From Roseivivax marinus (lineage in GTDB: Bacteria; Pseudomonadota; Alphaproteobacteria; Rhodobacterales; Rhodobacteraceae), in assembly GCF_900109705.1 (NCBI RefSeq), contig NZ_FOAI01000006.1, positions 124,001 to 188,000 on the forward strand: a stretch of 64,000 nt of DNA. Reading direction: 5' to 3'. Shown piece after piece: positions 27,300-35,422 of the stretch. Made by a program: the position numbers and the translations under genes. The notes under the pieces are model-generated. The model was given only the letters and a program-made list of their open reading frames with translations. It did not search any database and had not been told where the DNA came from. Positions within the stretch are counted from its first letter, which is position 1. Each line of letters starts with the position of its first letter.

Positions 27300-28322
27300 A
27301 TGACACCGATGGATGCCCTGAACCTTCTGCTCGTACGGCTCGACCTCGATGCCGCCCTCCTCCTTCAACTCGGCGTCGCCGCCGGCCTGATGCTGGCCGT
27401 GGTGTCGGTGGGCGCGGCGCTGCGCGGCAACCCGGCCGCCGAGCGCATCGCCCGCGGCACCGAGGCCGCGCGCGACGCCCGGCGCGCCCGCGGCCTTCTG
27501 CGCGAAACGGTTGCGACGCCGCGCGGGCTCATGCGCGCGGTGCTCCCGCGCGAGGGCAAGGAGACCGACAAGCTGAGGCTCAAGCTCCTGCAGGCCGGCT
27601 TCACGCGGCCCGGTGCGCTGCAAATCTACATGCTGGTCCGGGTCTTCGTCGGCTTCGTGGTGCCACTGATCTTCCTCGCCCTCGTGATGGCCGCCCGCAC
27701 GCCGGGTCTGGGCCTGCCCGACGCGCTGGCCGAGCCATTCGCCGAACTGAGTCATTCCGCCACGCTGAAGTGGCTCGCGATCCTCGTCGGCGTGGGATAC
27801 TTCACGCCGTCAGCGTGGCTCGACCGCCGCGTCCGCGAGCGCCAGCGCCGCATTGAGGAAGCGTTCCCGAATGCGCTCGACCTCATGCCGGTGTCGGTGG
27901 ACACCGGCCTCGGCTTCGACCTCGCCATGACCCGCGTCGGCAACGAACTGGCCTCGGTCTCGCCCGAGATCGCGTTCGAGTTCCTCTCGACCCAGCACCA
28001 GATCCAGGCCGGGCGTGCACGCGAGGATGCGCTCGACGACATGGCCGGACGCACCGGGGTCGAGGTCGTCCGCTCCTTTGCCCAGGTCGTCCAGCAGTCC
28101 ATGCGTTTCGGAACGCCGATGTCCGAGGCCTTGACCACCTACGCCAACGAGATGCGCGACTACCGCGAGATGCGCGACTACCGCGAGATGCGCGCGCAGG
28201 AGATGGCCAACAAGCTGCCGGTCAAGATGTCCGCGGTGCTCGCGTCGCTCATGCTGCCCGCGCTGATCATGATCACGATCGGGCCGAACGTGATTCGCTA
28301 TATCCGCCTGATGTCGCACTGA
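27300..28322 (+). CDS. tadC: Tad inner-membrane platform protein TadC
   Basis: 340 residues, or 337 if the ATG at 27309 is used; the latter has AGGGATG at a better spacing. It has hydrophobic segments near 20-35, 105-130 and 150-170 and at the C terminus, with a T2SSF domain (F-P-N-A-L-D-L-M-P-V-S-V-D-T-G-L-G-F). Near the C terminus the six residues M-R-D-Y-R-E occur twice in a row, encoded by an exact 18-bp duplication just before the conserved A-N-K-L-P-V-K-M block. The frame stays open, so the protein may still work. Confidence 0.93.
   Translation: MTPMDALNLLLVRLDLDAALLLQLGVAAGLMLAVVSVGAALRGNPAAERIARGTEAARDARRARGLLRETVATPRGLMRAVLPREGKETDKLRLKLLQAGFTRPGALQIYMLVRVFVGFVVPLIFLALVMAARTPGLGLPDALAEPFAELSHSATLKWLAILVGVGYFTPSAWLDRRVRERQRRIEEAFPNALDLMPVSVDTGLGFDLAMTRVGNELASVSPEIAFEFLSTQHQIQAGRAREDALDDMAGRTGVEVVRSFAQVVQQSMRFGTPMSEALTTYANEMRDYREMRDYREMRAQEMANKLPVKMSAVLASLMLPALIMITIGPNVIRYIRLMSH
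28152..28187 (+). repeat. 18-bp in-frame tandem duplication in tadC
   Basis: ATGCGCGACTACCGCGAG is present twice with no mismatch, followed by the first eight bases of a third copy. It adds six residues to a helix facing the cytoplasm. It probably arose by slippage and may be recent. Confidence 0.9.
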
Positions 28323-28470
28323 GGGCCTCGCCCCCCCGCCGCCGTTCAGGCAGCGCCACATTTCGCGGCGCCGGACACATCTTATTCGTGAAGTGCAACG
28401 GCGGTGTCGCAGGGAAATACAACCTTAGCTAAAATTTTCCGGCCAATTGCGGCAAAATCTGCCGAAAAAA

Positions 28471-28498
28471 TTGTCTGAAATAAGGCAAATGACATTAT
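28471..28498 (+). promoter_or_regulatory. Candidate promoter in the AT-rich gap before the LuxR-type gene
   Basis: TTGTCT and CATTAT are 16 bases apart within a strikingly AT-rich stretch (28421-28530) for this genome. The gap of about 236 bp separates tadC from the regulator, so the regulator probably has its own promoter. Confidence 0.35.
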
Positions 28499-28558
28499 CA
28501 GATTCAGTTAATGAATTTTAAACTTTTCTGTAGCGGGCAGGACGGCGGCCTTACCCAT

Positions 28559-29411
28559 ATGCATAGAAACAATGATTCGAACGGGTCCCACCAGACGGGA
28601 CGTCACCCCACGGGAAACAAGCGGCTCGAGGCCGTGGCGGCCTGGGTCCGCGCGGCCCACGGGGCCACGGCGCTTCCGGTGGCGTTGCGCAAGCTCGGCG
28701 AGGTGTTCGACGCACCTGTGGCGGCTCTGCCGGCTCCGGCACGCAGATCCCGCGCGGCCGCAATACGTGGTTTCCCACGACGCGACCGCGAACCTTTCCG
28801 CGGCCGGCGCCCCGGCGTCCTGCGCCGCGGCGGTGCTCGGGCCCTATCTGGGCACAGCGCGAGAGGGCTCGATCTGGCCCGCCGACACGCAGGAGTTCCA
28901 CGACCTGCCCCGGCTGCAAACCGCGCTGCGCGCCCGGCGCCTCGCCGCCACCGTGGTGGTTCCGATCTGCCAAAGCGCCCGGGTCTCGGATTACCTCGAA
29001 ATGCACTTCGCGCATCCCCTCTCGGGTCCCGAGACCGACGAGATCGAGGCGCTCGCGGCGATCCTCTCCGAAGCCTGGAAGGACCGCGCGCCCGGCATCC
29101 TGCTCACGACCGTGGAGCGCGATACCCGCCGCGGCCCCGCCGCCGCGCGCCCCGACACCGCCGACCCGCTGGCGATGGCGAACCCCTACCGGCTGAGCCG
29201 TGCCGAGTACCGCGTGTGCCTTCTGCTCCGGCAGGGTCTGACCCGCGACGGACTGCAGGGCGCGCTGGCGATCAGCCGCTCGACGCTGAACACGCACCTT
29301 CAGAACATCTACGCCAAGACCGTTGTCCCGTCGCAGGCCGATCTCGTGCACCTGCTGATGCGCGAAGCGGCTGGGCACGACATCCGCGGACGCGCCGCCC
29401 ATGTCGCCTGA
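28559..29411 (+). pseudogene. LuxR-type transcriptional regulator with a frameshift
   Basis: The N-terminal third reads sensibly from the ATG at 28559 (K-R-L-E-A-V-A-A-W-V-R-A-A-H-G to F-D-A-P-V-A-A-L). From about 28731 the sensible frame is the next one (R-L-R-H-A-D-P-A, then Y-V-V-S-H-D-A to the end). Removing one C near 28730 would join them. The C terminus has a LuxR-type helix-turn-helix: L-S-R-A-E-Y-R-V-C-L-L-L-R-Q-G-L-T, then L-A-I-S-R-S-T-L-N-T-H-L-Q-N-I-Y-A-K-T. The middle (about 28790-29110) may be a GAF-like sensor. It may regulate the tad locus. It is either a real mutation or a sequence error. Confidence 0.8.
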
Positions 29412-29868
29412 AACGCTCCCGCTCTTCGCCGCCTGGCCGCTCCTGGGCGCCATGGCGATCGGCGACCTGCGCGAGCTGCGGATCCCGAACCGGCTGCTGG
29501 TGGCGCTCGCCGTGGTCTTCGCGCTGGTTGCGCCGTTCACCGTGCCCGCCCCCGAGATCGGGCTCCGCGTCTTCGCCGCCGCGTGCATCTTCGTGCTGTG
29601 CTTCGCCGCCTTCGCGGCCGGAGTCGTCGGCGGCGGCGACGCCAAGGCCCTGCCGATCCTGACGCTGTTCGTGCCCGTGACCGCTTGGACCGCCGCGCCG
29701 AGCCTCTTCGCGCTGAGCCTCCTCGCCGGCATCCTCGCGGTCCTCGCCCTGCGCCGCACCGCGCCGCCCGCCCTTGCGGGCTGGAAGAGCCTCGCGACGC
29801 CGCGCAGCTTTCCCATGGGCGTCTCCTTCGCCCTGTGCGGCGTGCTCCTGTCGCTCACCCATCACTAG
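29401..29868 (+). CDS. cpaA: Prepilin peptidase CpaA/TadV (A24 family)
   Basis: 155 residues, multi-pass membrane aspartic protease that removes the leaders of Flp and the TadE-like proteins. The two catalytic aspartates are D22 in G-D-L-R-E-L-R-I-P-N and D80 in G-G-G-D-A-K. It is short, lacking the N-methylase domain, as usual for tad peptidases. Its start overlaps the end of the LuxR-type gene by 11 bases. In many tad loci cpaA is the second gene; here it is last. Confidence 0.93.
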   Translation: MSPETLPLFAAWPLLGAMAIGDLRELRIPNRLLVALAVVFALVAPFTVPAPEIGLRVFAAACIFVLCFAAFAAGVVGGGDAKALPILTLFVPVTAWTAAPSLFALSLLAGILAVLALRRTAPPALAGWKSLATPRSFPMGVSFALCGVLLSLTHH

Positions 29869-29896
29869 GCGCGGCAACCGACCGTGACCCTGCGAC

Positions 29897-29951
29897 CCGC
29901 GCCCTTCTTCTCGGTAGAAATACTCCGGGAGCGCGAGGGCAGAGCCCTCGC
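29897..29951 (+). repeat. Intergenic repeat copy 3
   Basis: CCGCGCCCTTCTTCTCGG, then GAAATACTCCGGGAGC and a perfect 8-bp hairpin GCGAGGGC-AGA-GCCCTCGC (29933-29951). It lies between convergent genes and could serve as a terminator on both strands. Confidence 0.65.
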
Positions 29952-29986
29952 ATCCGCCCGTCCGGGGGCGCGAGGCCCCGAAGCCG

Positions 29987-31150
29987 TCACGCGGCCGGCA
30001 GGCGGCGCTCCACGATCTCGGCCCACCACGAACAGCCCGCCGGGATGGCCTCGTCGTTGAAGTCGTAGTCCGGCGAGTGCACCGACGCCGTGTCGCCGTT
30101 GCCGACGAGGATGTAGGCGCCGGGGCGCTCCTCGAGCATGTAGGCGAAGTCCTCGCCCCCCATGACGAGGTCCGCGGTGTCACAGCCGCCGGCGACCGCG
30201 CTCGCGACCTCGGCGGCAAAGTCGGTCTGCGCCTCGGTATTCACCATCACCGGGTAGTTGCGCAGGTAGTCCACGCGGGCTGTGGCGCCGAACGCCTCGG
30301 CGACCGAGGTGCAGATCGTCGTCATCCGCGCCTCGACGAGGTCGCGCATCTCGGGCGACAGGGTACGGACGGTGCCCTTGAGATGCACCTTCTGCGGGAT
30401 CACGTTGAAAGCGTTCGACGAGGTCTGGAACGACGTCACCGACACCACGACCTGGCCCACCGGGTCGGCGTTGCGGCTAGCGATGGTCTGCAGCGCGGTC
30501 ACCACCTGCGCCGCGGCGACGGTTGTGTCGATGGTCTCGTGAGGCTTGGCGGCATGGCCGCCCCGGCCCTCGATCTCGATCTCGAATAGGTCCGTGGCGG
30601 CGAAGAACGGCCCGGGACGGATCTGGAACTGGCCGACCGGGACGCCGGGCCAGTTGTGCATGCCGTAGACCTCCTCGATCCCCCAGCGCTCCATGAGCCC
30701 GTCGGCGCACATCTCGCGGCCTCCGCCGCCGCCCTCCTCGGCCGGCTGGAAGATCACCACCACGGTGCCGTCGAAATTGCGCGTCTCGCACAGGTAGCGC
30801 GCGGCCCCGAGCAGCATGGCCGTGTGCCCGTCATGGCCGCAGGCATGCATGGCGCCGTCGGTCTTCGAGGCCCAGTCGGCGCCGGTGGTCTCGTGGATCG
30901 GCAGCGCGTCCATGTCCGCCCGCAGCCCGATGGTCCGCCCCGAGCCGGTTTCCTTTCCGCGGATCACGCCGACGACGCCGGTGCGGCCGATCCCCTCGGT
31001 CACCTCGTCGCAGCCGAACGCGCGTAGCTTTTCCGCCACGATGCCGGCGGTGCGGTGCGTCTCGAAAAGGATCTCGGGGTGCTGGTGGAAGTCGCGGCGC
31101 CAGGCGGCGATCTCGTCGTGCAGTTCGGCGAAGCGGTTCTTGACCGGCAT
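29987..31150 (-). CDS. M20 family amidohydrolase (hippurate hydrolase-like)
   Basis: 387 residues from the ATG at 31150. It is a zinc-dependent aminoacylase/carboxypeptidase that removes acyl groups from amino acids. Key blocks are A-D-M-D-A-L-P-I, H-A-C-G-H-D-G-H-T-A-M-L-L-G, the catalytic E-E-G-G-G-G-G and the later M-H-N-W-P-G, with G-G-E-D-F-A-Y-M near the C terminus. The start M-P-V-K-N-R-F-A-E-L-H-D-E-I fits the family; the open frame upstream is Arg-rich and rejected. It is the third minus-strand gene after the ArgE-like and FAD genes, with a 241-bp gap that probably holds a promoter. Confidence 0.9.
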   Translation of the reverse strand: MPVKNRFAELHDEIAAWRRDFHQHPEILFETHRTAGIVAEKLRAFGCDEVTEGIGRTGVVGVIRGKETGSGRTIGLRADMDALPIHETTGADWASKTDGAMHACGHDGHTAMLLGAARYLCETRNFDGTVVVIFQPAEEGGGGGREMCADGLMERWGIEEVYGMHNWPGVPVGQFQIRPGPFFAATDLFEIEIEGRGGHAAKPHETIDTTVAAAQVVTALQTIASRNADPVGQVVVSVTSFQTSSNAFNVIPQKVHLKGTVRTLSPEMRDLVEARMTTICTSVAEAFGATARVDYLRNYPVMVNTEAQTDFAAEVASAVAGGCDTADLVMGGEDFAYMLEERPGAYILVGNGDTASVHSPDYDFNDEAIPAGCSWWAEIVERRLPAA

Positions 31151-31391
31151 GAAGCGGGCTCCGGTTGGGGATGGAAGGCCGCAGAGTGCCGGAGCGCCGC
31201 GCGGGCTGCAAGCGGCGGCGAGGGCGCCGCTGGGGAAGCGGGATGGCGAACGAGGATCGCGGCCGAGATGTGCCGTCAGGACGGGCGACGGGCCCGCTCT
31301 GCGACGATCGCCACGTTCTCCACGAACGACGGCGTCCCTGCTCGACGTCGGTCGCCGCGCAGGTCGGTCCCTTTCCAAGACCGTCACCCGC

Positions 31392-32735
31392 TCAGAACCC
31401 GGGCCCCGGGCGCATCGGGCTGCCGTCCGAGAAGCGGTCGAAGCGGAAGCGGGTGAGCGCGTGGCCGGGGTCGCGATCCTGCATGAGCGCCGCGGCGATG
31501 CGGCCGAAGGCCGGGCCAATGCCGAACCCGTGGCCGCTCATGCCCGTAGCGACAGTCAGGCCGGGCACCGGTGCCACGCGATCCACCACCGGCACCACGT
31601 CGGGCATGGTGTCGATCATCCCCGCCCAGGCCGTGCGCGGCGTCACCGGCCCCGCCTCCGGGAAGCTTTCGGCGAAGGCCGCGCAGGCGGAGTGCGCCTT
31701 GTCGAGGTTGGGCGGTGGCGTAAGGATGCGCATTCGCTCGAACGGGGTTTCGTCCGCGTCGCCCCAGTGCCGCGGCGTGCCCCAGGCATCGGGAAAACCC
31801 GCCGGTGCCGCCGGGTGCAGACGGATGTCGAAGCCGGTCTCGCGCAGAACGCGCCAGTACTTTCGGGCTGCGCGCAGGGCATCGGGCCCGACGTAGAACT
31901 CGGACGCGGTCGAGGGCGCCAGCGTATAGCCGCCGTCGCCACGCGGCCGGAAGGCGAGCCGGCTGTCGACGCCCGCCGTGCCGGTGACCTGCGGCAGCGG
32001 GCCGGTCTCGAGCGCGGTCGCGCGCACCGAGAGCTGCGGGATCGACACGCCGTGGCGGCGCAGGAACAGCGAGGACCACGCTCCACCCGCCACGAGGACG
32101 CGATCGGCACGGATGGGACCGCGTTCGGTTACCACGCCGGTCACGGCGCCCGCCTCGGTCCGCAGGGTCCGGACCGCGCACCGCTCGCGGATGGTCACGC
32201 CGCGCGCGGCGGCGAGGCGGGCGAGTTCGGGCACCGCGACCCACGGCTCGGCCACCATGTCGGTCGGCGTGTGCAACCCTCCGGCCCAGCGCGTCGATGC
32301 CCCCCGCAGCAGTCGCGCCACGCCCTCGCGGTCGAGCAGGCGGCTCGAGACCCCGAAGGGCGAGGCCGAGGCCAGCCAGGACGAGAAGCGCGCGACCTCG
32401 GCCTCCGTTTCGCCCAGGTAGGTCAAGCCGACCCGGCGCAGTCCGAGGCGGCCGTCGCAGGCTGTGTCGAACTCCTGCCAAAGGCGCTGCGCCTCGAGCG
32501 CCACCGGGATCTCGGCCGGGTCGCGTCCCTGCACCCGAACCCAGCCCCAGTTGCGGCTCGATTGTTCGGCGGCCACGCGCCCCTTCTCGCAGAGCACCAC
32601 GCGCAGGCCGTCCTCGGCCAGCGCCAGCGCCGCGCAGACGCCGATCACGCCGCCGCCCACGATCACGGCGTCGGCGGCATCGGGGAGCTCTCCGTCGTGC
32701 TCTGGAGTCTCGGGGAGTGTGAAGGGAAAGCTCAT
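31392..32735 (-). CDS. FAD-dependent amino-acid oxidoreductase (DadA/glycine oxidase-like)
   Basis: 447 residues. The Rossmann FAD site V-I-V-G-G-G-V-I-G-V-C-A-A-L-A-L-A lies near residue 25, and the C-terminal G-M-S-G-H-G-F-G-I-G-P block closes the FAD domain. It is a member of the DAO family that oxidises an amine such as a D-amino acid, an N-methylated amino acid or an opine; the substrate is unknown. The start overlaps the stop of the upstream ArgE-like gene (ATGA), so the pair is translationally coupled and probably acts in one pathway. Confidence 0.85.
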   Translation of the reverse strand: MSFPFTLPETPEHDGELPDAADAVIVGGGVIGVCAALALAEDGLRVVLCEKGRVAAEQSSRNWGWVRVQGRDPAEIPVALEAQRLWQEFDTACDGRLGLRRVGLTYLGETEAEVARFSSWLASASPFGVSSRLLDREGVARLLRGASTRWAGGLHTPTDMVAEPWVAVPELARLAAARGVTIRERCAVRTLRTEAGAVTGVVTERGPIRADRVLVAGGAWSSLFLRRHGVSIPQLSVRATALETGPLPQVTGTAGVDSRLAFRPRGDGGYTLAPSTASEFYVGPDALRAARKYWRVLRETGFDIRLHPAAPAGFPDAWGTPRHWGDADETPFERMRILTPPPNLDKAHSACAAFAESFPEAGPVTPRTAWAGMIDTMPDVVPVVDRVAPVPGLTVATGMSGHGFGIGPAFGRIAAALMQDRDPGHALTRFRFDRFSDGSPMRPGPGF

Positions 32736-33895
32736 CGCGCGAGGTGCTCGACGAGGCGTTGCATCATCCGCTGGCCGCCTTCGAACTGCGCCACGGTGAT
32801 GAATTCGTCAGGCTGGTGGGCAACCGCGATGTCGCCCGGCCCGCAGACGACCGCCGAATAGCCGGCGGCCTGGAAGTGGCTCGCCTCGGTGCCGAAGCTG
32901 ACTGCGCCGGCCGGGCCATTGTCGCCGGTGAGCGCGCGGGCCAGCGCCTCGGCCTCGCCCCCCTCTTCCGGCACGAAGGTCGGCAGCGAGAACGTGTCAC
33001 GCACCTCGATCCACGCCTCGGGGCGGATCGCCTGCATCCGGCGCGTGAGATCCGCCGCGGCCTCGTGGAAGCGGCGCCGCCAGTCCTGCGGGTCCTCTCC
33101 GGGCACCACGCGAAACCCGGCGAGGAAGGTGCAGTCCTTCGCGGTGATGTTGTGCGCGGTACCGCCCGAGATGCGGCCCACGTGCAGGTTCGTGCAGGGC
33201 GGGTCGAAAGGCGCCGCGAGCGCCGAGGGCTCGGCGGCAAGCAGCCTGTCGTTCAGCTCGTTCGCCCATTCGATAAGCTTCGCGCCCCACATGATCGCCG
33301 ACACGCCCGTGTGCAGGATCGACGAATGCACCTCGTAGCCGTGGACGTGGACCTCGAAGCTGACGCCGCCCTTGTGGCCGGTGACCGGCGACAGGCCCGT
33401 CGGCTCGCCCACGATCACGGCGGAGGCGCGCGGCAGGTCGGCCATCGCCGCGATCAGGGGCGGCGCGCCGGTGCAGCCGATCTCCTCGTCGTAGGAAAGC
33501 GCAAGTTGCAAGGGACGCGACACCCCGGCGTGCTGCGCCTCGACCGCCGCCCAGATCGCCAGCGCGTCGAAGCCCTTCATGTCGGTGGTGCCCCGCCCGA
33601 AAAGCTTGCCGTCCGCCTCTGTCACCTCCCACGGCGCATGGGTCCAGTCCTGACCGTCCACCGGCACCACGTCCGTGTGCCCGGACAGGACCACGCCGCC
33701 CTCGGTTTCGGGGCCGACATGGGCGAAGAGAGCGGCCTTGGTGCCGTCCTCGTTCCAGTGGCGGTGCGCGGTGATGCCGTGCCCCGCGAGGTAGTCCTCG
33801 ACCCAGTCGATCAGCGGCAGGTTGCTGTCACGGCTGACGGTGGGAAACGCCACGAGGCGGTCGAGGATGGCACGGGGTGAGAGGCGGTCTGGCAT
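32732..33895 (-). CDS. argE: Acetylornithine deacetylase-like M20 peptidase
   Basis: 387 residues from the ATG at 33895. It is a di-zinc deacylase: S-G-H-T-D-V-V-P-V-D-G (first ligand H, catalytic D), G-R-G-T-T-D-M-K-G-F (bridging D) and Y-D-E-E-I-G-C-T-G (catalytic E, ligand E) are all present. It resembles ArgE of the arginine pathway, but its place beside an amino-acid oxidase and another M20 enzyme suggests a catabolic deacylase. The ribosome site sits in a small hairpin (33903-33921). Four bases overlap with the FAD oxidoreductase. Confidence 0.85.
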   Translation of the reverse strand: MPDRLSPRAILDRLVAFPTVSRDSNLPLIDWVEDYLAGHGITAHRHWNEDGTKAALFAHVGPETEGGVVLSGHTDVVPVDGQDWTHAPWEVTEADGKLFGRGTTDMKGFDALAIWAAVEAQHAGVSRPLQLALSYDEEIGCTGAPPLIAAMADLPRASAVIVGEPTGLSPVTGHKGGVSFEVHVHGYEVHSSILHTGVSAIMWGAKLIEWANELNDRLLAAEPSALAAPFDPPCTNLHVGRISGGTAHNITAKDCTFLAGFRVVPGEDPQDWRRRFHEAAADLTRRMQAIRPEAWIEVRDTFSLPTFVPEEGGEAEALARALTGDNGPAGAVSFGTEASHFQAAGYSAVVCGPGDIAVAHQPDEFITVAQFEGGQRMMQRLVEHLAR

Positions 33896-33902
33896 GTGTG
33901 TT

Positions 33903-33921
33903 CCTTCGCGTTTCACGAAGG
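33903..33921 (-). promoter_or_regulatory. Hairpin covering the ribosome site of the argE-like gene
   Basis: On the minus strand CCTTCG-TGAAACG-CGAAGG forms a 6-bp stem whose 3' arm holds the GAAGGA ribosome site, seven bases before the ATG. Pairing would reduce initiation; the stem is short. Confidence 0.35.
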
Positions 33922-34110
33922 CGTAGCGCGGTCGGGACATGTCGGCCAGAGCGCGCGGTCGCGTTCGTCCGAGACCAGGGTGCCACACGTGCGGAATGTC
34001 GAACGGCGAGGCAGTCGCGCACGCGGCTCGGATTGCTCAGCGCCAGGCGCGGCCGACGGGCAGGGAGCCACCTGTCGGGCCGGGCGCACGGGGTCCGGGT
34101 GCCGGAGGTT

Positions 34111-34875
34111 TCAGCCCAGTGGCGGCTGACCGTTCGAAGCCGTGGTGCCGCCGTCCACCGGCAGGATCACCCCGTTCACGAAGCTCGCGTCGTCGCTGGC
34201 GAGCCAGGCGATGGCGGCGGCGACTTCCTCGGCCTCGCCCGCGCGGCCCATGGGGATGCGGGGCAGCATGTCGGCGAGATAGTCGGGATCGTCCACGTGA
34301 TCGGCGGTCATGCCGGTGCGGGTGAAGCCCGGCGCCACCGCGTTCACCCTCACGCCGTGGGTGCGGTAGTCGAGCGCGGTCGCGCGCACGAGATTGGTGA
34401 TCGCGCCCTTCGAGGTGTTGTAGGCGAACGCGCCCCAGTCGCCGCGGATGCCCGAGACGGAATCGGTGACCACCACGCAGCCGTGACGCGTCCGGAGCGC
34501 CGACCACGCGTGCTTCATGGCAAGGTGCGTGCCGAAGAGGTTCGTCTCGATCACCCGGCGGAAATCCTCGGTGGGCAGGTCGCCGATGGTGCCCTTCACC
34601 GCGATTCCGGCATTGGGGACAAGGATGTTCACGCCGCCGAACGTCTCGCACGCGTCGGCGACCATGCGGGCGTTCACGTCCTCCCGCGAGATGTCGCCGG
34701 CCAGCGTGCGCGTGCGTTCCGCCGGCAAGTCCGCTGCCACGCGGTTCAGCCCCTCGGCATCGGCGTCCACCAGCATGACGTTGGCGCCCTCGCCCGACAG
34801 GCGCCGCGCGGTGGCCGCGCCGATGCCGGAGGCCGCGCCGGTGACGATGGCGGTCTTGTCGGCGAAACGTGTCAT
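34111..34875 (-). CDS. Short-chain dehydrogenase/reductase (SDR)
   Basis: 254 residues from the ATG at 34875. Classical SDR: T-G-A-A-S-G-I-G-A-A (cofactor loop), N-A-G (in V-P-N-A-G-I-A), catalytic Ser (T-D-S-V-S-G) and the Y-N-T-S-K motif (Y-x-x-x-K), ending N-G-V-I-L-P-V-D-G-G-T-T. The aspartate at the end of the second strand (L-V-D-A-D) points to NAD rather than NADP. The substrate is unknown. It is 215 bp upstream of the argE-like gene on the same strand. The much longer open frame upstream is low-complexity and not coding. Confidence 0.88.
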   Translation of the reverse strand: MTRFADKTAIVTGAASGIGAATARRLSGEGANVMLVDADAEGLNRVAADLPAERTRTLAGDISREDVNARMVADACETFGGVNILVPNAGIAVKGTIGDLPTEDFRRVIETNLFGTHLAMKHAWSALRTRHGCVVVTDSVSGIRGDWGAFAYNTSKGAITNLVRATALDYRTHGVRVNAVAPGFTRTGMTADHVDDPDYLADMLPRIPMGRAGEAEEVAAAIAWLASDDASFVNGVILPVDGGTTASNGQPPLG

Positions 34876-35422
34876 TTCGGTCCTTTCGATCCCCTTACCG
34901 AGGGGGCAACGGCGTGTGGCGGACAGGGTTCCGGTGGGCGGCGCACGGTCGCAGTCCGGCAAGCGGCGAAAGGGTGAGCGTCCGGCCGTCGGCCCGGGCC
35001 TCACAGGGATCGAGCGCATCTCGTCGCCGAAAGCGCCGTACGGTCCGAGTGATCCGACGCGCCGCAGGCGCCGCCCCCCCCCGGTCTCTCCAGCGCAGAC
35101 TTGACCCAGGGCGCGTCCCGCGGTGCCGCGCCGGCTCCGAGCGGGCGTCACTCCGCCCCAGAGCCGCTCGCGCAGCCGACGCGACGCGGCCCGGCGACAG
35201 GACAGGCCGGCTTCCAGCCCCATCCCGGTCGACGCGCCACGGTCCCTCCTGCCGGCGACCATCCAGTGGCCTCTGCCCGACATCCGCGACGATCGCGGAC
35301 CACGCCTCGCAGTCACCGCCAGCGATGGAACGGTCGGGTTCCGTGGAATCACGTTCGACCGGATGCGTTCGGCCTTCGCCTGCCCCGTTCGTCCAGCCAA
35401 GCTTCCGCCCGGCGCCGGCGAC
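34876..35422. other. 547 bp without a supported gene
   Basis: Long open frames here are Arg/Pro-rich and lack ribosome sites or family matches. A run of nine C (35074-35082) is the only clear oddity. It probably holds the SDR promoter and the end of the ABC ATPase transcript. Confidence 0.4.

Noticed and set aside
28511-28558. ATG at 28511 as the start of the LuxR-type gene
   Set aside because: It lacks a ribosome site and lies in the AT-rich promoter-like stretch; the ATG at 28559 begins the sensible frame, though its site is also weak.
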